NCBI GenBank assembly: GCA_002340355.1
Contig: DDLX01000017.1
Coordinates: 310,001-374,000, forward strand
Direction of reading: 5' to 3'
DNA length: 64,000 bases
Source of the DNA: Cytophagales bacterium UBA2561
GTDB lineage: Bacteria > Bacteroidota > Bacteroidia > Cytophagales > Thermoflexibacteraceae
Made by a program: the position numbers and the translations under genes. Of the stretch, positions 45,892 through 55,239 are shown in pieces. Positions within the stretch are counted from its first letter, which is position 1, and each line of letters starts with the position of its first letter. The notes under the pieces were generated by a model. The model saw nothing but the letters and a program-made list of their open reading frames with translations, had not been told where the DNA came from and did no database searches.

Positions 45892-48036
45892 TTATAATTT
45901 AATTCCAATAATCGTAATATCGTCTCGTTGCTCGGTATTTTTTTGATGAATTTGTAAGGTGTTTTCTAACCTTATTTTTTGTTCTGAGAGAGGCTTATTT
46001 TGAATTTCTTGTAATAATTTCACGAACCGTTTTGAGCCAAATTTTTTACGATATTCATCATTTTGATCAATGTAACCATCACTACATAAATATAAAATTG
46101 TTCCCTTAGTGAAATTTAAATTTTGAGTTTCAAATTGCTTTCGGATACGATTTTGTCCGCCAATTCTTTTAGATGAACCTTTACATACATTAATTTCTCG
46201 ATTCTCTGAATAATACAACTTTTGTCCTGCTCCTCCAAATTTCACCTCCCAACTATTTTTTATTTTTTTCAGAACAACCATACATAAATCCATTCCTTCC
46301 CGATTTCGGGTTTCATCTTGACGCAAAAGATGCCTCAAACGATCATGTAATGCTTGCATCACCTCAGCAGGATTATATATCTTTTCAAATTTGATGATTT
46401 GATTTAAAAGGGAGTGTCCGATTAAAGTCATAAATGCCCCCGATACACCATGTCCTGTACAATCTGCTTCAATAAAAACGGTTTGGTTTTCCGAATGACA
46501 CATCCAATAAAAATCTCCTGAAACAATATCCTTTGGCAGATACAAAAGAAAAAAATCGGAGAAATGAGGAGCAATAAAAGGTTCAGGCAACAAAATAGCA
46601 TTCTGAATCAATTGTGCTGACTGAATACTTTGGCTAATACGATGTTGGTATTCTTCCAACTCTTGATTATTCATTTCCAAAACATCCCGCTGTGTCACAA
46701 TTTCTTCTTGGGTTTGTTTCAATTCTTCGTTACTCACTACTAACTCCTCATTTGCTTGCTGAAGTTTGTACGTTTTTTCTTGCACTTTTTTCGTCAAAAT
46801 TTCATTTTGCCTTTCAATTAATAACTGATTTTCTCGTCGTAGAATATTGATGCGATCACCAAGAGCTATTGAAAATAACCACACTTCACTAATTATCCCA
46901 AAATAAGCACTATGACGAGTAAAAATATTAAATGGTAATTTTCCATATAATGTCAGAATAAAACCCACAACACTAATCAATAAAAACGTCCAACTCAAAA
47001 TATAAAAACGAGCCACACGATCACGCTTCTTAACATATATATAATATCCTGCAAAAAGACATGTAAGGTCATAAATTATAACACTCAAATTATAGATACT
47101 TCCGAGATCATTTCGAGCAAAACCCAACAAGGTGAATAAAGGAAATACAAACACAAAACTGCTCATTTGTATTAATAAAAACCAAGTCAATATTTTCGAG
47201 TGTTTAAATAAACTCAGATATTTAATACAAAATACTCCCACCAAAACGTAAGTTGGAGTTGTCCATATAAAATAATGGGTGTACCACCATGTTGTCGGAA
47301 TAATATCAAATCCTAGTTCATAGATAAACGGATGACTATTCACAAAACTTGATTGAAAAAATACCATGACTATATATCCCAAATAAAAAAGATAGATAGT
47401 ATCACGAATTGATAAATAAACAAACAAATTATATAAAAACATAATACCCATGACACCTAAAAAGACAAAGGCAAGTGCATCACTACGCATTTTGTTCTGA
47501 TAAAGTGCACTTTTTGTACCGATATAAATCGGCAACATAATCGTAGCATCCGATTGGATTTGAAGATAGTAGGTTTGGACACGAACATCTTGAGCCTCAT
47601 TAATTGGTAGCCAAAACGTATTCACAGGATATGGTTTGGCTTTTTGTTCATATTTTCCTCCCGTCCAAGTAGTACTCATCGAATCAAAAGGTGGACGATA
47701 AAGCGTAATTTGGGCAATCATATTATTATTAATATCTAACCAAATATCTTCTCCTGATACATTTTGGATTTGAAACTTAAACCAAAAAGTAGAACGTGTT
47801 GCAGAATGGTTAAATACGTCTTTATTTACAGGCTGGAATTTTTGTTGAAAATCGGGAGTTTGAATATCGGAAAGCTTATACGTAGTAGAGGGGTCTTCCA
47901 AAAATAACATTTGTTTCCCTATCAGATGGGAATCATTGGTATCAGAGAATTTAATAGTTGACTGTGCTAATAACGAAAGATTAAAAGAACAAATAAAAAT
48001 TGTCGACAAAGTCAATATAATAAATTGATATTTCAT
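45892..48036 (-). CDS. 7TMR-DISM receptor with SpoIIE phosphatase (copy A)
   Basis: 714 residues. Signal peptide (about 1-25), periplasmic 7TMR-DISMED2 beta domain (about 35-180: TFWFKFQIQNVSGEDIWLDIN-like block) and seven membrane helices (about 190-390). A coiled coil follows (about 395-470, KLQQANEELVVSNEELKQTQEEI), then a SpoIIE PP2C domain (about 475-714: SGDFYWM, EADCTGHGVSGAFMTLIGHSLLNQI, GMDLCMVVL, LCSDGYIDQND, DDITIIGIKL). It probably couples an external, perhaps carbohydrate, ligand to Ser/Thr dephosphorylation. It has the same length as, and is similar along its whole length to, the gene upstream, so a tandem duplication produced the pair. Confidence 0.9.
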   Translation of the reverse strand: MKYQFIILTLSTIFICSFNLSLLAQSTIKFSDTNDSHLIGKQMLFLEDPSTTYKLSDIQTPDFQQKFQPVNKDVFNHSATRSTFWFKFQIQNVSGEDIWLDINNNMIAQITLYRPPFDSMSTTWTGGKYEQKAKPYPVNTFWLPINEAQDVRVQTYYLQIQSDATIMLPIYIGTKSALYQNKMRSDALAFVFLGVMGIMFLYNLFVYLSIRDTIYLFYLGYIVMVFFQSSFVNSHPFIYELGFDIIPTTWWYTHYFIWTTPTYVLVGVFCIKYLSLFKHSKILTWFLLIQMSSFVFVFPLFTLLGFARNDLGSIYNLSVIIYDLTCLFAGYYIYVKKRDRVARFYILSWTFLLISVVGFILTLYGKLPFNIFTRHSAYFGIISEVWLFSIALGDRINILRRENQLLIERQNEILTKKVQEKTYKLQQANEELVVSNEELKQTQEEIVTQRDVLEMNNQELEEYQHRISQSIQSAQLIQNAILLPEPFIAPHFSDFFLLYLPKDIVSGDFYWMCHSENQTVFIEADCTGHGVSGAFMTLIGHSLLNQIIKFEKIYNPAEVMQALHDRLRHLLRQDETRNREGMDLCMVVLKKIKNSWEVKFGGAGQKLYYSENREINVCKGSSKRIGGQNRIRKQFETQNLNFTKGTILYLCSDGYIDQNDEYRKKFGSKRFVKLLQEIQNKPLSEQKIRLENTLQIHQKNTEQRDDITIIGIKL

Positions 48037-48128
48037 TATAATTTATTGGATTTATTCAATAAAGTACTTTTACAAAAATACAACTCGGGTTTCTGAAAAT
48101 CAATTTTTTAGTATTTTGTTTAAGCATT

Positions 48129-50273
48129 TTATAATTTCAATCCAATAATCGTAATATCATCTCGCTGTTCTGTCTCTTTTTGATGAATTAATAAAGTTTT
48201 TTGTAATTTGATCTTTTGTTCTTCAAATGATTGGTTTTGGATGTTTTGTAATAATTTCAGAAACCTTTCAGAGCCAAATTTTTCACGGTGTTTATCATTT
48301 TGGTCAATATAACCATCACTACATAAATATAAATTTGTACCTTCTGGTAGTATTAAACTATGGGTTTGAAATTTTTTCCGAGTATAGTATCGTCCTCCAA
48401 TTCGTTTAGAAGACCCCTTCAAAAATTGAATAGTTTGATTTTTAACATAATAAAATTTTTGTCCTGTCCCGCCAAACTCAACTTGCCAAGCATTTTTACC
48501 TTTTTGTAATACCAACATACACAAATCCATTCCTTCATCATTATGGGTTTCATCTTGTCGTAAAATATCCCTCAATCGCCTATGTAACTCTTCCATCACC
48601 TGAGTAGGGTTATAAATACGTTCAAACTTGATGATTTGATTCAATAAGGAATGCCCAATTAAAGTCATAAATGCCCCCGACACACCATGTCCTGTACAAT
48701 CGGCTTCAATAAAAATAGTTTGCTTTTTGAAATGACACATCCAATAAAAATCCCCTGAAACCACATCTTTTGGTAAGTACAAAATAAAAAAGTTAGCAAA
48801 ATGACGAGCAATAGAAATATCAGATGGTAAAATGGTATTTTGAATAAGTTGTGCCGATTCAATACTCTGACTAACTCGATATTTATATTCTTGCAATTCT
48901 TTATTACTCATTTCTAAAATATCTCGTTGTGATGCAATTTCTTCTTGAGACTGTTGAAGCTCTTCATTATTGACAGCTAATTCTTCGTTGGCTTGTTGGA
49001 GAGCATACGTTTTTTCATTTACTTTTCTAGTCAAAATTTCATTTTGCTCTTCAACCAATAATTGATTTTCTTTTTGAAGTGTATTGATACGGTCTCCAAG
49101 AGCTAATGAAAATAACCACACTTCACTCATAATACCAAACAAAACACTATTAATTGTAAATATATTAAAGGGTAATATACCCATAGTTGTTAAGATTAAA
49201 ATAAAAACACTCATCACTAAAATTGTCCAGCTCAAAATATAAAACCGTGCCTTGCGCTGACCCTTTTTAAAGTACAAATAATAACCTGCTAAAAGATACG
49301 TCAAATCGTAGCTCAGTACACTCAAATTATACCAACCCTCAACATCAATCTTAGAAATTCCAACCAAAGAAATAAATGGATAAATGAAAATAAAACAAGC
49401 CATTTGTCCCAATAAAAACCATGTAATTTTAGGGGCATTTTCATATAAATCTAAATATCTAATACAAAAAATACCTACAAAAACATAATTGGGCATTGTC
49501 CAAATAAAATAATGATTATACCACCATGTCGTTGGAATGACATCAAAACCCAACTGATAGATAAAGGGATAATTACTATTAAAACTTGCTTGTAAAGATG
49601 CCATGAAGACATACCCTAAGTAAAATAGATAAATCGTATCACGTGTCGAGAAGTAAATAAATAAGTTATAGAAAAACATAATTACCATCACCCCAATGAA
49701 GATAAACATAAGAGCATCATTTTGATCTTTCCGTAGGTGTAAGGAACTCATCGTGCCAATATATATTGGACATGTGATACCCATCTCTGATTTTATCTGA
49801 AGGTAATAGGTCTGAACAGTCGTATCTTGAGCCTGATTAATAGGTAACCAAAAAGTATTTACAGGATAAAATTTAGTATTTTGTTCATATTTTGCCCCTG
49901 TTTGAATCACACTTAGTGAGTCAAAAGAAGGGCGATAAAGCGTAATTTGGTCAATTAAATGAGTATTAATATTTAACCAAGTATCTTGCCCTGATGAATT
50001 TTGAACTTGAATTTTAAGCCAAAATACTGAATGAGTTGCAGGACTCCCAAAAATAGATTGTGTTAAAGGCTTAAACCTCGTTTGAGTTTCAGGTTTACAA
50101 ATAGTTTGGAGATTATGAATAGCAAACGTATCCTCTAAAATATGAATTTGTGTTCCAATTAAGTAGGAATCGTTTGCATCTGTAAATTGAATAGGCGATT
50201 GTGCCAATAGCGAAAGGTAAAAAAAACAGACCATCATTAAACATAAGGTCAGTTTATAAACGCAATATGCCAT
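48129..50273 (-). CDS. 7TMR-DISM receptor with SpoIIE phosphatase (copy B)
   Basis: 714 residues with the same order of parts as copy A: signal peptide, DISMED2 (FWLKIQVQNSSGQDTWLNIN-like block), seven helices, coiled coil (ALQQANEELAVNNEELQQSQEEI), SpoIIE domain (SGDFYWM, EADCTGHGVSGAFMTLIGHSLLNQI, LCSDGYIDQND, DDITIIGLKL). The SpoIIE and membrane parts are nearly superimposable on copy A. The periplasmic part differs more, suggesting changed ligand preference. It is 92 bp upstream of copy A in the same direction and probably cotranscribed with it. Confidence 0.9.
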   Translation of the reverse strand: MAYCVYKLTLCLMMVCFFYLSLLAQSPIQFTDANDSYLIGTQIHILEDTFAIHNLQTICKPETQTRFKPLTQSIFGSPATHSVFWLKIQVQNSSGQDTWLNINTHLIDQITLYRPSFDSLSVIQTGAKYEQNTKFYPVNTFWLPINQAQDTTVQTYYLQIKSEMGITCPIYIGTMSSLHLRKDQNDALMFIFIGVMVIMFFYNLFIYFSTRDTIYLFYLGYVFMASLQASFNSNYPFIYQLGFDVIPTTWWYNHYFIWTMPNYVFVGIFCIRYLDLYENAPKITWFLLGQMACFIFIYPFISLVGISKIDVEGWYNLSVLSYDLTYLLAGYYLYFKKGQRKARFYILSWTILVMSVFILILTTMGILPFNIFTINSVLFGIMSEVWLFSLALGDRINTLQKENQLLVEEQNEILTRKVNEKTYALQQANEELAVNNEELQQSQEEIASQRDILEMSNKELQEYKYRVSQSIESAQLIQNTILPSDISIARHFANFFILYLPKDVVSGDFYWMCHFKKQTIFIEADCTGHGVSGAFMTLIGHSLLNQIIKFERIYNPTQVMEELHRRLRDILRQDETHNDEGMDLCMLVLQKGKNAWQVEFGGTGQKFYYVKNQTIQFLKGSSKRIGGRYYTRKKFQTHSLILPEGTNLYLCSDGYIDQNDKHREKFGSERFLKLLQNIQNQSFEEQKIKLQKTLLIHQKETEQRDDITIIGLKL

Positions 50274-50752
50274 AATAATTTAATGTTTTTTAACAGGATG
50301 TACTGTTAAGCAAAAGGAATATCATAAAATTATGTGTGGCATGATTTCAGTTTTGACTTTCGTTTTAAAATGTTGCGAAATAATTGTGCCAATATTACAA
50401 ATTTAATTTCATCTGACCAATTTGAATTTAGACACTTAAAAAATCAATTAGTCTTCCAAAATTTAATTAGCACATTCCTATGATTTTATTAAAAAAACAC
50501 ATATCTATCTCAAAATCAACAATATAAAAACTAAAAAATAATTTAATAAAATAGTACCATATGAAGTTCATACGACTGGAAATATCATAGATAATGAGTT
50601 ACACGTATAATCACAAGTAAGAGTTTTCAATTCACAAAATTCATAACTATCTTGGAAGGATATTTGTACAGAGATTTCATGAAAACAACTTAGGAAATGA
50701 ACTTTTTAAGCTCCTCTCATTTTCTTAGAAAACATACAAACAACATCAAAGT
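50274..50752. other. AT-rich divergent intergenic region
   Basis: About 480 bp between the 7TMR copy B start and the MBL-fold gene. No ORF, RNA gene or clear hairpin was seen; presumably it holds promoters in both directions. Confidence 0.5.
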
Positions 50753-51574
50753 ATGAAAATTAAGTTTTATGGTACACGTGGTTCAATTCCAGTTTGTGAC
50801 ACAGGATTCCAAGAGTTTGGAGGTAATACGACCTGTTTACAAGTTACCTTTGAAAATGACCAAATTCTGATTTTGGATGCGGGAAGTGGTATCCGAAATT
50901 TGGGCAAAGACCTTATCCAAAATGGACATGAGCAATTCGAAGATATTTTTATTGCTTTTACTCATTTTCATTGGGATCATATTCAAGGATTTCCATTTTT
51001 TGCACCTGCTTTTGATCCTCGCCGTCATTTTACTATTACTGCATTAGGCAAAAATCGGGAAATCCAAAATCTTAAGGAAATCTTCGAAAATCAAATGGAG
51101 TGGGTTTATTTTCCTGTAGCTTTGGACAATATGGGTGCAACATTTAAATTCCATCATCCCGAATCCGAAACCCTCCAACTCAATAGTGCAACCATCACTG
51201 CCAAACTTCACGAACACCCTGGGCAAGCTTACTCTTATCGAATCGAAGAAAACGATAAAATATTAGTTTTTTCTACGGATGTGGAACATAGTAATGGTAT
51301 TGATGAACGAATTATCAAGGTGGCTCAGGATGCTGATATTTTAATTCATGATGCTCAATATACAGACGAAGAATTAGTGAATCGAAAAGGTTGGGGGCAT
51401 AGTAGTTGGCAACAAGCCGTTGAGGTGGCTGAACGTGCCAATGTCAAATATTTAATCTTGACCCATCACGACCCCGAACATAATGACGAATTTCTGACAA
51501 AGGTCGAAAAAGAAGCACAAGCTCATTTTCCTAATTGTCATTTTGCTCGTGAACGTGAAGAAATTATTTTGTAA
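50753..51574 (+). CDS. MBL-fold metal-dependent hydrolase
   Basis: 273 residues. Metallo-beta-lactamase fold: MKIKFYGTRGSIPVC at the N-terminus (typical of the PhnP/tRNase Z-like branch), metal motif THFHWDHIQGFP (about 69-80), Asp in VFSTDVEH (about 178-185) and terminal LTHHDPEH (about 239-246). The GTRGSIP start is shared with single-domain MBL proteins often annotated as phosphoribosyl or cyclic-nucleotide phosphodiesterases. The substrate is not predictable. It ends 5 bp before the convergent rimM stop. Confidence 0.85.
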   Translation: MKIKFYGTRGSIPVCDTGFQEFGGNTTCLQVTFENDQILILDAGSGIRNLGKDLIQNGHEQFEDIFIAFTHFHWDHIQGFPFFAPAFDPRRHFTITALGKNREIQNLKEIFENQMEWVYFPVALDNMGATFKFHHPESETLQLNSATITAKLHEHPGQAYSYRIEENDKILVFSTDVEHSNGIDERIIKVAQDADILIHDAQYTDEELVNRKGWGHSSWQQAVEVAERANVKYLILTHHDPEHNDEFLTKVEKEAQAHFPNCHFAREREEIIL

Positions 51575-51579
51575 AAAAA

Positions 51580-52113
51580 CTAATTATTTTCTAAATAAAC
51601 CTCCAATAAACCCGCAGGCAAGTCGGTTTGAACTTGCTTTTTAGAACGGTTAAAATTGGAAATAATTTGATCATTAATCGGAACTAAAATTTCCTTATTT
51701 TGATAATCGAAAGCAAATAAATCTTGTCCACCTAAATCATAAATTTTCTGAACCGTTCCTAATTCACCGTGTGTTTTATCTTGGATTTGACAGCCTACTA
51801 ATTCATGTAAATAATATTCGTTGTCTCTTGTCAATTCAGGCAATACTTCTAAGGGTAGAAATAACCGACAACCAACCAGTTCTTTGGCTTGTTCAATCGT
51901 ATCAATTTCCTGTAATTTGAGCAACACAGCATTAGGTTTTAGATGTAAGTTTTGAACTAAAAATGGCACCAATTGTGTCTGAATTTCGACAAAAATCGCA
52001 TCCAATCCTTGATAATTTTCGGGATTATCCACATCAAAAAAAACTGACAAATTCCCCTGCAAACCATGTGTGCGGAGGACTTTGCCAAGCTCATAACAAT
52101 CGTCTTTTCTCAT
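51580..52113 (-). CDS. rimM: Ribosome maturation factor RimM
   Basis: 177 residues. It assists 30S assembly by binding S19 during 16S head maturation. The N-terminal RimM beta-barrel starts LGKVLRTHGLQGNLSVFF, with the later block LVGCRLFLPLEVLP. The C-terminal PRC-barrel begins at about 100 (YYLHELVGCQIQD), with GTVQKIYDLGGQDLF and EILVPIND. The length is normal. rpsP and trmD, frequent partners, are not adjacent; it is followed upstream by a dehydrogenase gene 30 bp away. Confidence 0.93.
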   Translation of the reverse strand: MRKDDCYELGKVLRTHGLQGNLSVFFDVDNPENYQGLDAIFVEIQTQLVPFLVQNLHLKPNAVLLKLQEIDTIEQAKELVGCRLFLPLEVLPELTRDNEYYLHELVGCQIQDKTHGELGTVQKIYDLGGQDLFAFDYQNKEILVPINDQIISNFNRSKKQVQTDLPAGLLEVYLENN

Positions 52114-52143
52114 TTTTGTTTTTTATGATTTTAAGACTTTTAT

Positions 52144-53340
52144 TTAAGAAACGTAATCTTTCAAATACGTAAAATATGGAGTTAATTTACCTTTCTTTGT
52201 GATACTTGCTCGCTCAATAATTTTATCTGCATCTTCACCAATCAAAGATGGTAAAACATTCTTTATCAAATCATTTCCAAAATCTTCAGAAGCATTTCGA
52301 GGCAATTCACAAGGCAAATTATCAACTGCCATCACAGTTATATTTTGAGCATTATTCAAAGCAGGCTCAAGTGCTTCCGTTTGTGGATTGTAGTCATACA
52401 ATGGGTCATCAATCGTAGAAGGACGTTTCGTAGAAGGGATTGAGCCTTCAATATCACAAGTAATATCAGCAATCACTTGAAGTTTACAATTTTGCTTCAT
52501 GTCTTCTACTGTAAATAAAACAGGAGCTTGAGGCGACCAATATGCCGAAGCAATCAGAATATCACAAACAGGCAAAAATCGGGTAAAATTACCTGTAAAG
52601 TTTTCGGGATTTTTGTAGAATTCGAGTAAGTCAAATTCTCCACCGTCTTTAGGCTGATTATACTCTTCAGGATTGAGTTGAATATAAACTGCCTTGTCAA
52701 ATTCTTGGGTCAAAAACTCAGAAACCGTCACTTGTGGAATCTTCAAATAATCCAAAATTTCCATTGCACCACTTGCTACTCGACCACCACCCGTAATAAT
52801 CAATTTGATTGGAGGCAATTCAATTTCGGCTAATTCTCCTAACATTTCATTCAAATCGAAACACGCATGAGCAGGTTTCAGATTAAAGGCTTTGGTACGT
52901 TTTCCAAATGCCAAAAGTCCGTTATATGCTCCTACCAAACCCGCATAACGCCCGAAAGCAACAATTCTTGCACCTGTTGTATCGGTTAAAACTTCATAAT
53001 CTACCAACTGAATATTTTTCCGTAAAATGGTCTGTAATAAAGTTCGGTTATAGGGTTGTTTTTTGATGGTATGTGAAAAGAAAAAGTACGTTTTATGAGG
53101 TAACAAATTTTCTTTTGGAACTTCCTTCACTCCAAAAAGAACATCGCAATCACTCAAATCTTCTCGAACAGCAAAGCCCGCCGAAGCGTATTCGACATCT
53201 TTGAAACAACGCACCAGAGAAGGCTGAACAATAATTTCAGTATTTGGAAACTGGGTAATAATTTCTTGGCATTGTTCAGGTGTGAATGGCACACGTCTAT
53301 CCACAGGGACTTTATCTTCTCGAATAATTCCGATTTTCAT
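52144..53340 (-). CDS. AlaDH/PNT-type NAD(P)-dependent oxidoreductase (saccharopine dehydrogenase-like)
   Basis: 398 residues from the ATG at 53340; the frame is open 47 codons further upstream, but that part shows no similarity. The N-terminal AlaDH/PNT domain MKIGIIREDKVPVDRRVPFTPEQC is followed by LVDYEVLTDTTGARIVAFGRYAGLVGAYN-like and the Rossmann motif LIITGGGRVASGAMEIL (about 195-211). C-terminal IADITCDIEGSIPST matches saccharopine dehydrogenase (lysine-forming) and LKR-domain proteins. It could be a lysine-metabolism enzyme or an alanine dehydrogenase relative; the residues seen favour the saccharopine-type branch. Confidence 0.8.
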   Translation of the reverse strand: MKIGIIREDKVPVDRRVPFTPEQCQEIITQFPNTEIIVQPSLVRCFKDVEYASAGFAVREDLSDCDVLFGVKEVPKENLLPHKTYFFFSHTIKKQPYNRTLLQTILRKNIQLVDYEVLTDTTGARIVAFGRYAGLVGAYNGLLAFGKRTKAFNLKPAHACFDLNEMLGELAEIELPPIKLIITGGGRVASGAMEILDYLKIPQVTVSEFLTQEFDKAVYIQLNPEEYNQPKDGGEFDLLEFYKNPENFTGNFTRFLPVCDILIASAYWSPQAPVLFTVEDMKQNCKLQVIADITCDIEGSIPSTKRPSTIDDPLYDYNPQTEALEPALNNAQNITVMAVDNLPCELPRNASEDFGNDLIKNVLPSLIGEDADKIIERASITKKGKLTPYFTYLKDYVS

Positions 53341-53514
53341 GAGGTTATCGTTTTTCAATAATAGGATTCGATTACAGAACATTTTAAGGAGCAAATCTAC
53401 GCTTTTTCGGTTGTTTTTTTCAGATTTGCAAAAGTGGTTTTGAGAAAAGACCAACAAAAAATAATTATACTTAAAGACCACATCAAACGAAAACTCATTT
53501 TTAATAAAACGTTT

Positions 53515-54978
53515 ATGACTCCACTTCTTGTTTTTTCGGTTATTGCAGGATATTTTGGTATATTGCTGGTTATCGGTTTTTTAACGACCAAAAATATCAA
53601 TTCTGAAACTTTTTTTACTGCCAATCGGCAATCCCCTTGGTATTTGGTTGCCTTCGGAATGATTGGCGCATCCTTATCAGGGGTAACTTTCATTTCTGTA
53701 CCAGGCTGGGTGGCTTCCAGTCAATTTAGTTATTTGCAAATGGTACTGGGCTATTTGGTGGGCTACACTTTTATTACGGTCGTTTTGTTACCCTTATATT
53801 ATCGACTAAATTTAACTTCAATTTATGAATATTTGATTGAGCGTTTCGGATTTTGGTCACACAAAACAGGAGCTTCTTTCTTTTTACTTTCTCGAACAGC
53901 AGGGGCATCAGCTCGTTTATTTTTGATGGCAATGGTTTTGCAGTTGTTCTTTTTTGATGCCTTTTCAATTCCCTTTGAAGTTACCGTAGCCGTGACGTTG
54001 GCATTAATCTGGATTTACACTTTCAAAGGAGGAATCAAAACGATTGTCTGGACAGATACCCTTCAAACTTTTTTCATGTTAGCAGCAGCCATATTGACAC
54101 TTGTTGTGATTACCCATGAACTAAACTGGACACTTTCCGAACTTCCTGATAAAATAGCTCAGCACTCTTATTCCAAAACTTTCTTTTTTGAGGATTCTAA
54201 TCATAAAAATTTCTTTTGGAAGAAATTCTGGAGTGGAGCATTTATTGCCTTAGTCATGACAGGATTAGACCAAGATATGATGCAAAAAAATCTGACTTGT
54301 CGAAGTCTTTTTGATGCTCAAAAAAATGTATTTTGGTTTAGTATTAGTTTGGTTTTTGTCAATCTTATTTTTCTAAGTCTGGGCGTTTTATTATTTATTT
54401 ATGCTCAAGAAAATGGGATTCAAATTCCTGAAAAAACCGACCATTTGTATCCTTTATTGGCTCAAAATCACTTTGATATTGAAATTGGAATTTTGTTTTT
54501 GTTGGGCATTATTGCAGCTGCCTACTCAAGTGCTGATTCTGCACTAACTTCACTCACTACTTCATTCTGTACTGATATTTTGGATTTCAAAAATAGTTCT
54601 TTATCCGAAATTCAAAAACGTAACCTCCGAATTCGAGTTCACTTGAGTTTTACGGTCATTTTGTTTTTTGTGATTTTAGCTTTTCGGTATTTTATGGAAA
54701 CCAATGCCATTAGTGCAGTTTTCAAAATCGCAGGATTTACGTATGGACCTCTTTTGGGACTATATGCCTTTGGTTTATTTACCAAGTTCCAAGTCAAAGA
54801 CAAATTTGTTCCATTGGTCTGTATTTTATCTCCAATTTTGTCGTATTTATTAGATGCCAATTCTAAGGAGTGGTTCGATAGTTTTGAGTTTGGTTTTACG
54901 ATTTTGATGGTTAATGGACTTCTGACTTTCATAGGTTTATTGGTTTTCCGAAAAAAATCGCATAATTTTTTGAGATAA
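53515..54978 (+). CDS. Sodium:solute symporter (SSS family)
   Basis: 487 residues from the ATG at 53515; an earlier in-frame start at 53434 lies in the divergent promoter region and is rejected. There are about 13 hydrophobic helices. Family features: NINSETFFTANRQSPWYLVAFGMIGASLSGVTFISVPG near the N-terminus (the SSS helix 1-2 region), FLLSRTAGASARLFL, and AAAYSSADSALTSL (about 340-355), which holds the Na2-site Ser/Thr residues. The substrate (sugar, amino acid or organic acid) cannot be told. It is transcribed away from the oxidoreductase. Confidence 0.9.
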   Translation: MTPLLVFSVIAGYFGILLVIGFLTTKNINSETFFTANRQSPWYLVAFGMIGASLSGVTFISVPGWVASSQFSYLQMVLGYLVGYTFITVVLLPLYYRLNLTSIYEYLIERFGFWSHKTGASFFLLSRTAGASARLFLMAMVLQLFFFDAFSIPFEVTVAVTLALIWIYTFKGGIKTIVWTDTLQTFFMLAAAILTLVVITHELNWTLSELPDKIAQHSYSKTFFFEDSNHKNFFWKKFWSGAFIALVMTGLDQDMMQKNLTCRSLFDAQKNVFWFSISLVFVNLIFLSLGVLLFIYAQENGIQIPEKTDHLYPLLAQNHFDIEIGILFLLGIIAAAYSSADSALTSLTTSFCTDILDFKNSSLSEIQKRNLRIRVHLSFTVILFFVILAFRYFMETNAISAVFKIAGFTYGPLLGLYAFGLFTKFQVKDKFVPLVCILSPILSYLLDANSKEWFDSFEFGFTILMVNGLLTFIGLLVFRKKSHNFLR

Positions 54979-54981
54979 TCC

Positions 54982-55012
54982 TTGGATTATAATAAAAGAG
55001 TTCCTACCTTTG
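54982..55012 (+). promoter_or_regulatory. Promoter of tRNA-Gln (TTG-N20-TACCTTTG)
   Basis: TTG at 54982-54984 and TACCTTTG at 55005-55012 are separated by 20 bp. The start of transcription would lie about 40 bp before the tRNA. Confidence 0.7.
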
Positions 55013-55058
55013 CATCGCCTTTGAGAGAAAAGGCTTTTCTTTAAAAGATTTTCAAGTT

Positions 55059-55130
55059 TGTCCGATGGTGTAACTGGCAACACGTCTGATTTTGGTTCAG
55101 AAGAGTCTAGGTTCGAGCCCTAGTCGGACA
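55059..55130 (+). tRNA. tRNA-Gln (anticodon TTG)
   Basis: A 72-nt cloverleaf: acceptor arms TGTCCGA / TCGGACA, D arm GGTG...CAC, anticodon stem TCTGA/TCAGA with loop TTTTGGT giving anticodon TTG (Gln), and T arm CTAGG-TTCGAGC-CCTAG. The 3' CCA is not encoded. ACTTTTTTAT follows, a likely termination stretch. It is the only tRNA seen in the window. Confidence 0.95.
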
Positions 55131-55239
55131 ACTTTTTTATGGAAGTTTATAAAATCAATTTTCCTCTCCTCTGAAGCATTCTATTTCTTCTAATTTAATG
55201 CACTCGTTTCATCCTAACAACAAGATTTACTAATATATA

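Noticed and set aside
53341..53514. N-terminal extensions of the divergent oxidoreductase and symporter into each other's upstream region
   Set aside because: The two open frames overlap head to head and lack family similarity; internal ATGs at 53340 and 53515 give standard proteins and leave room for promoters.
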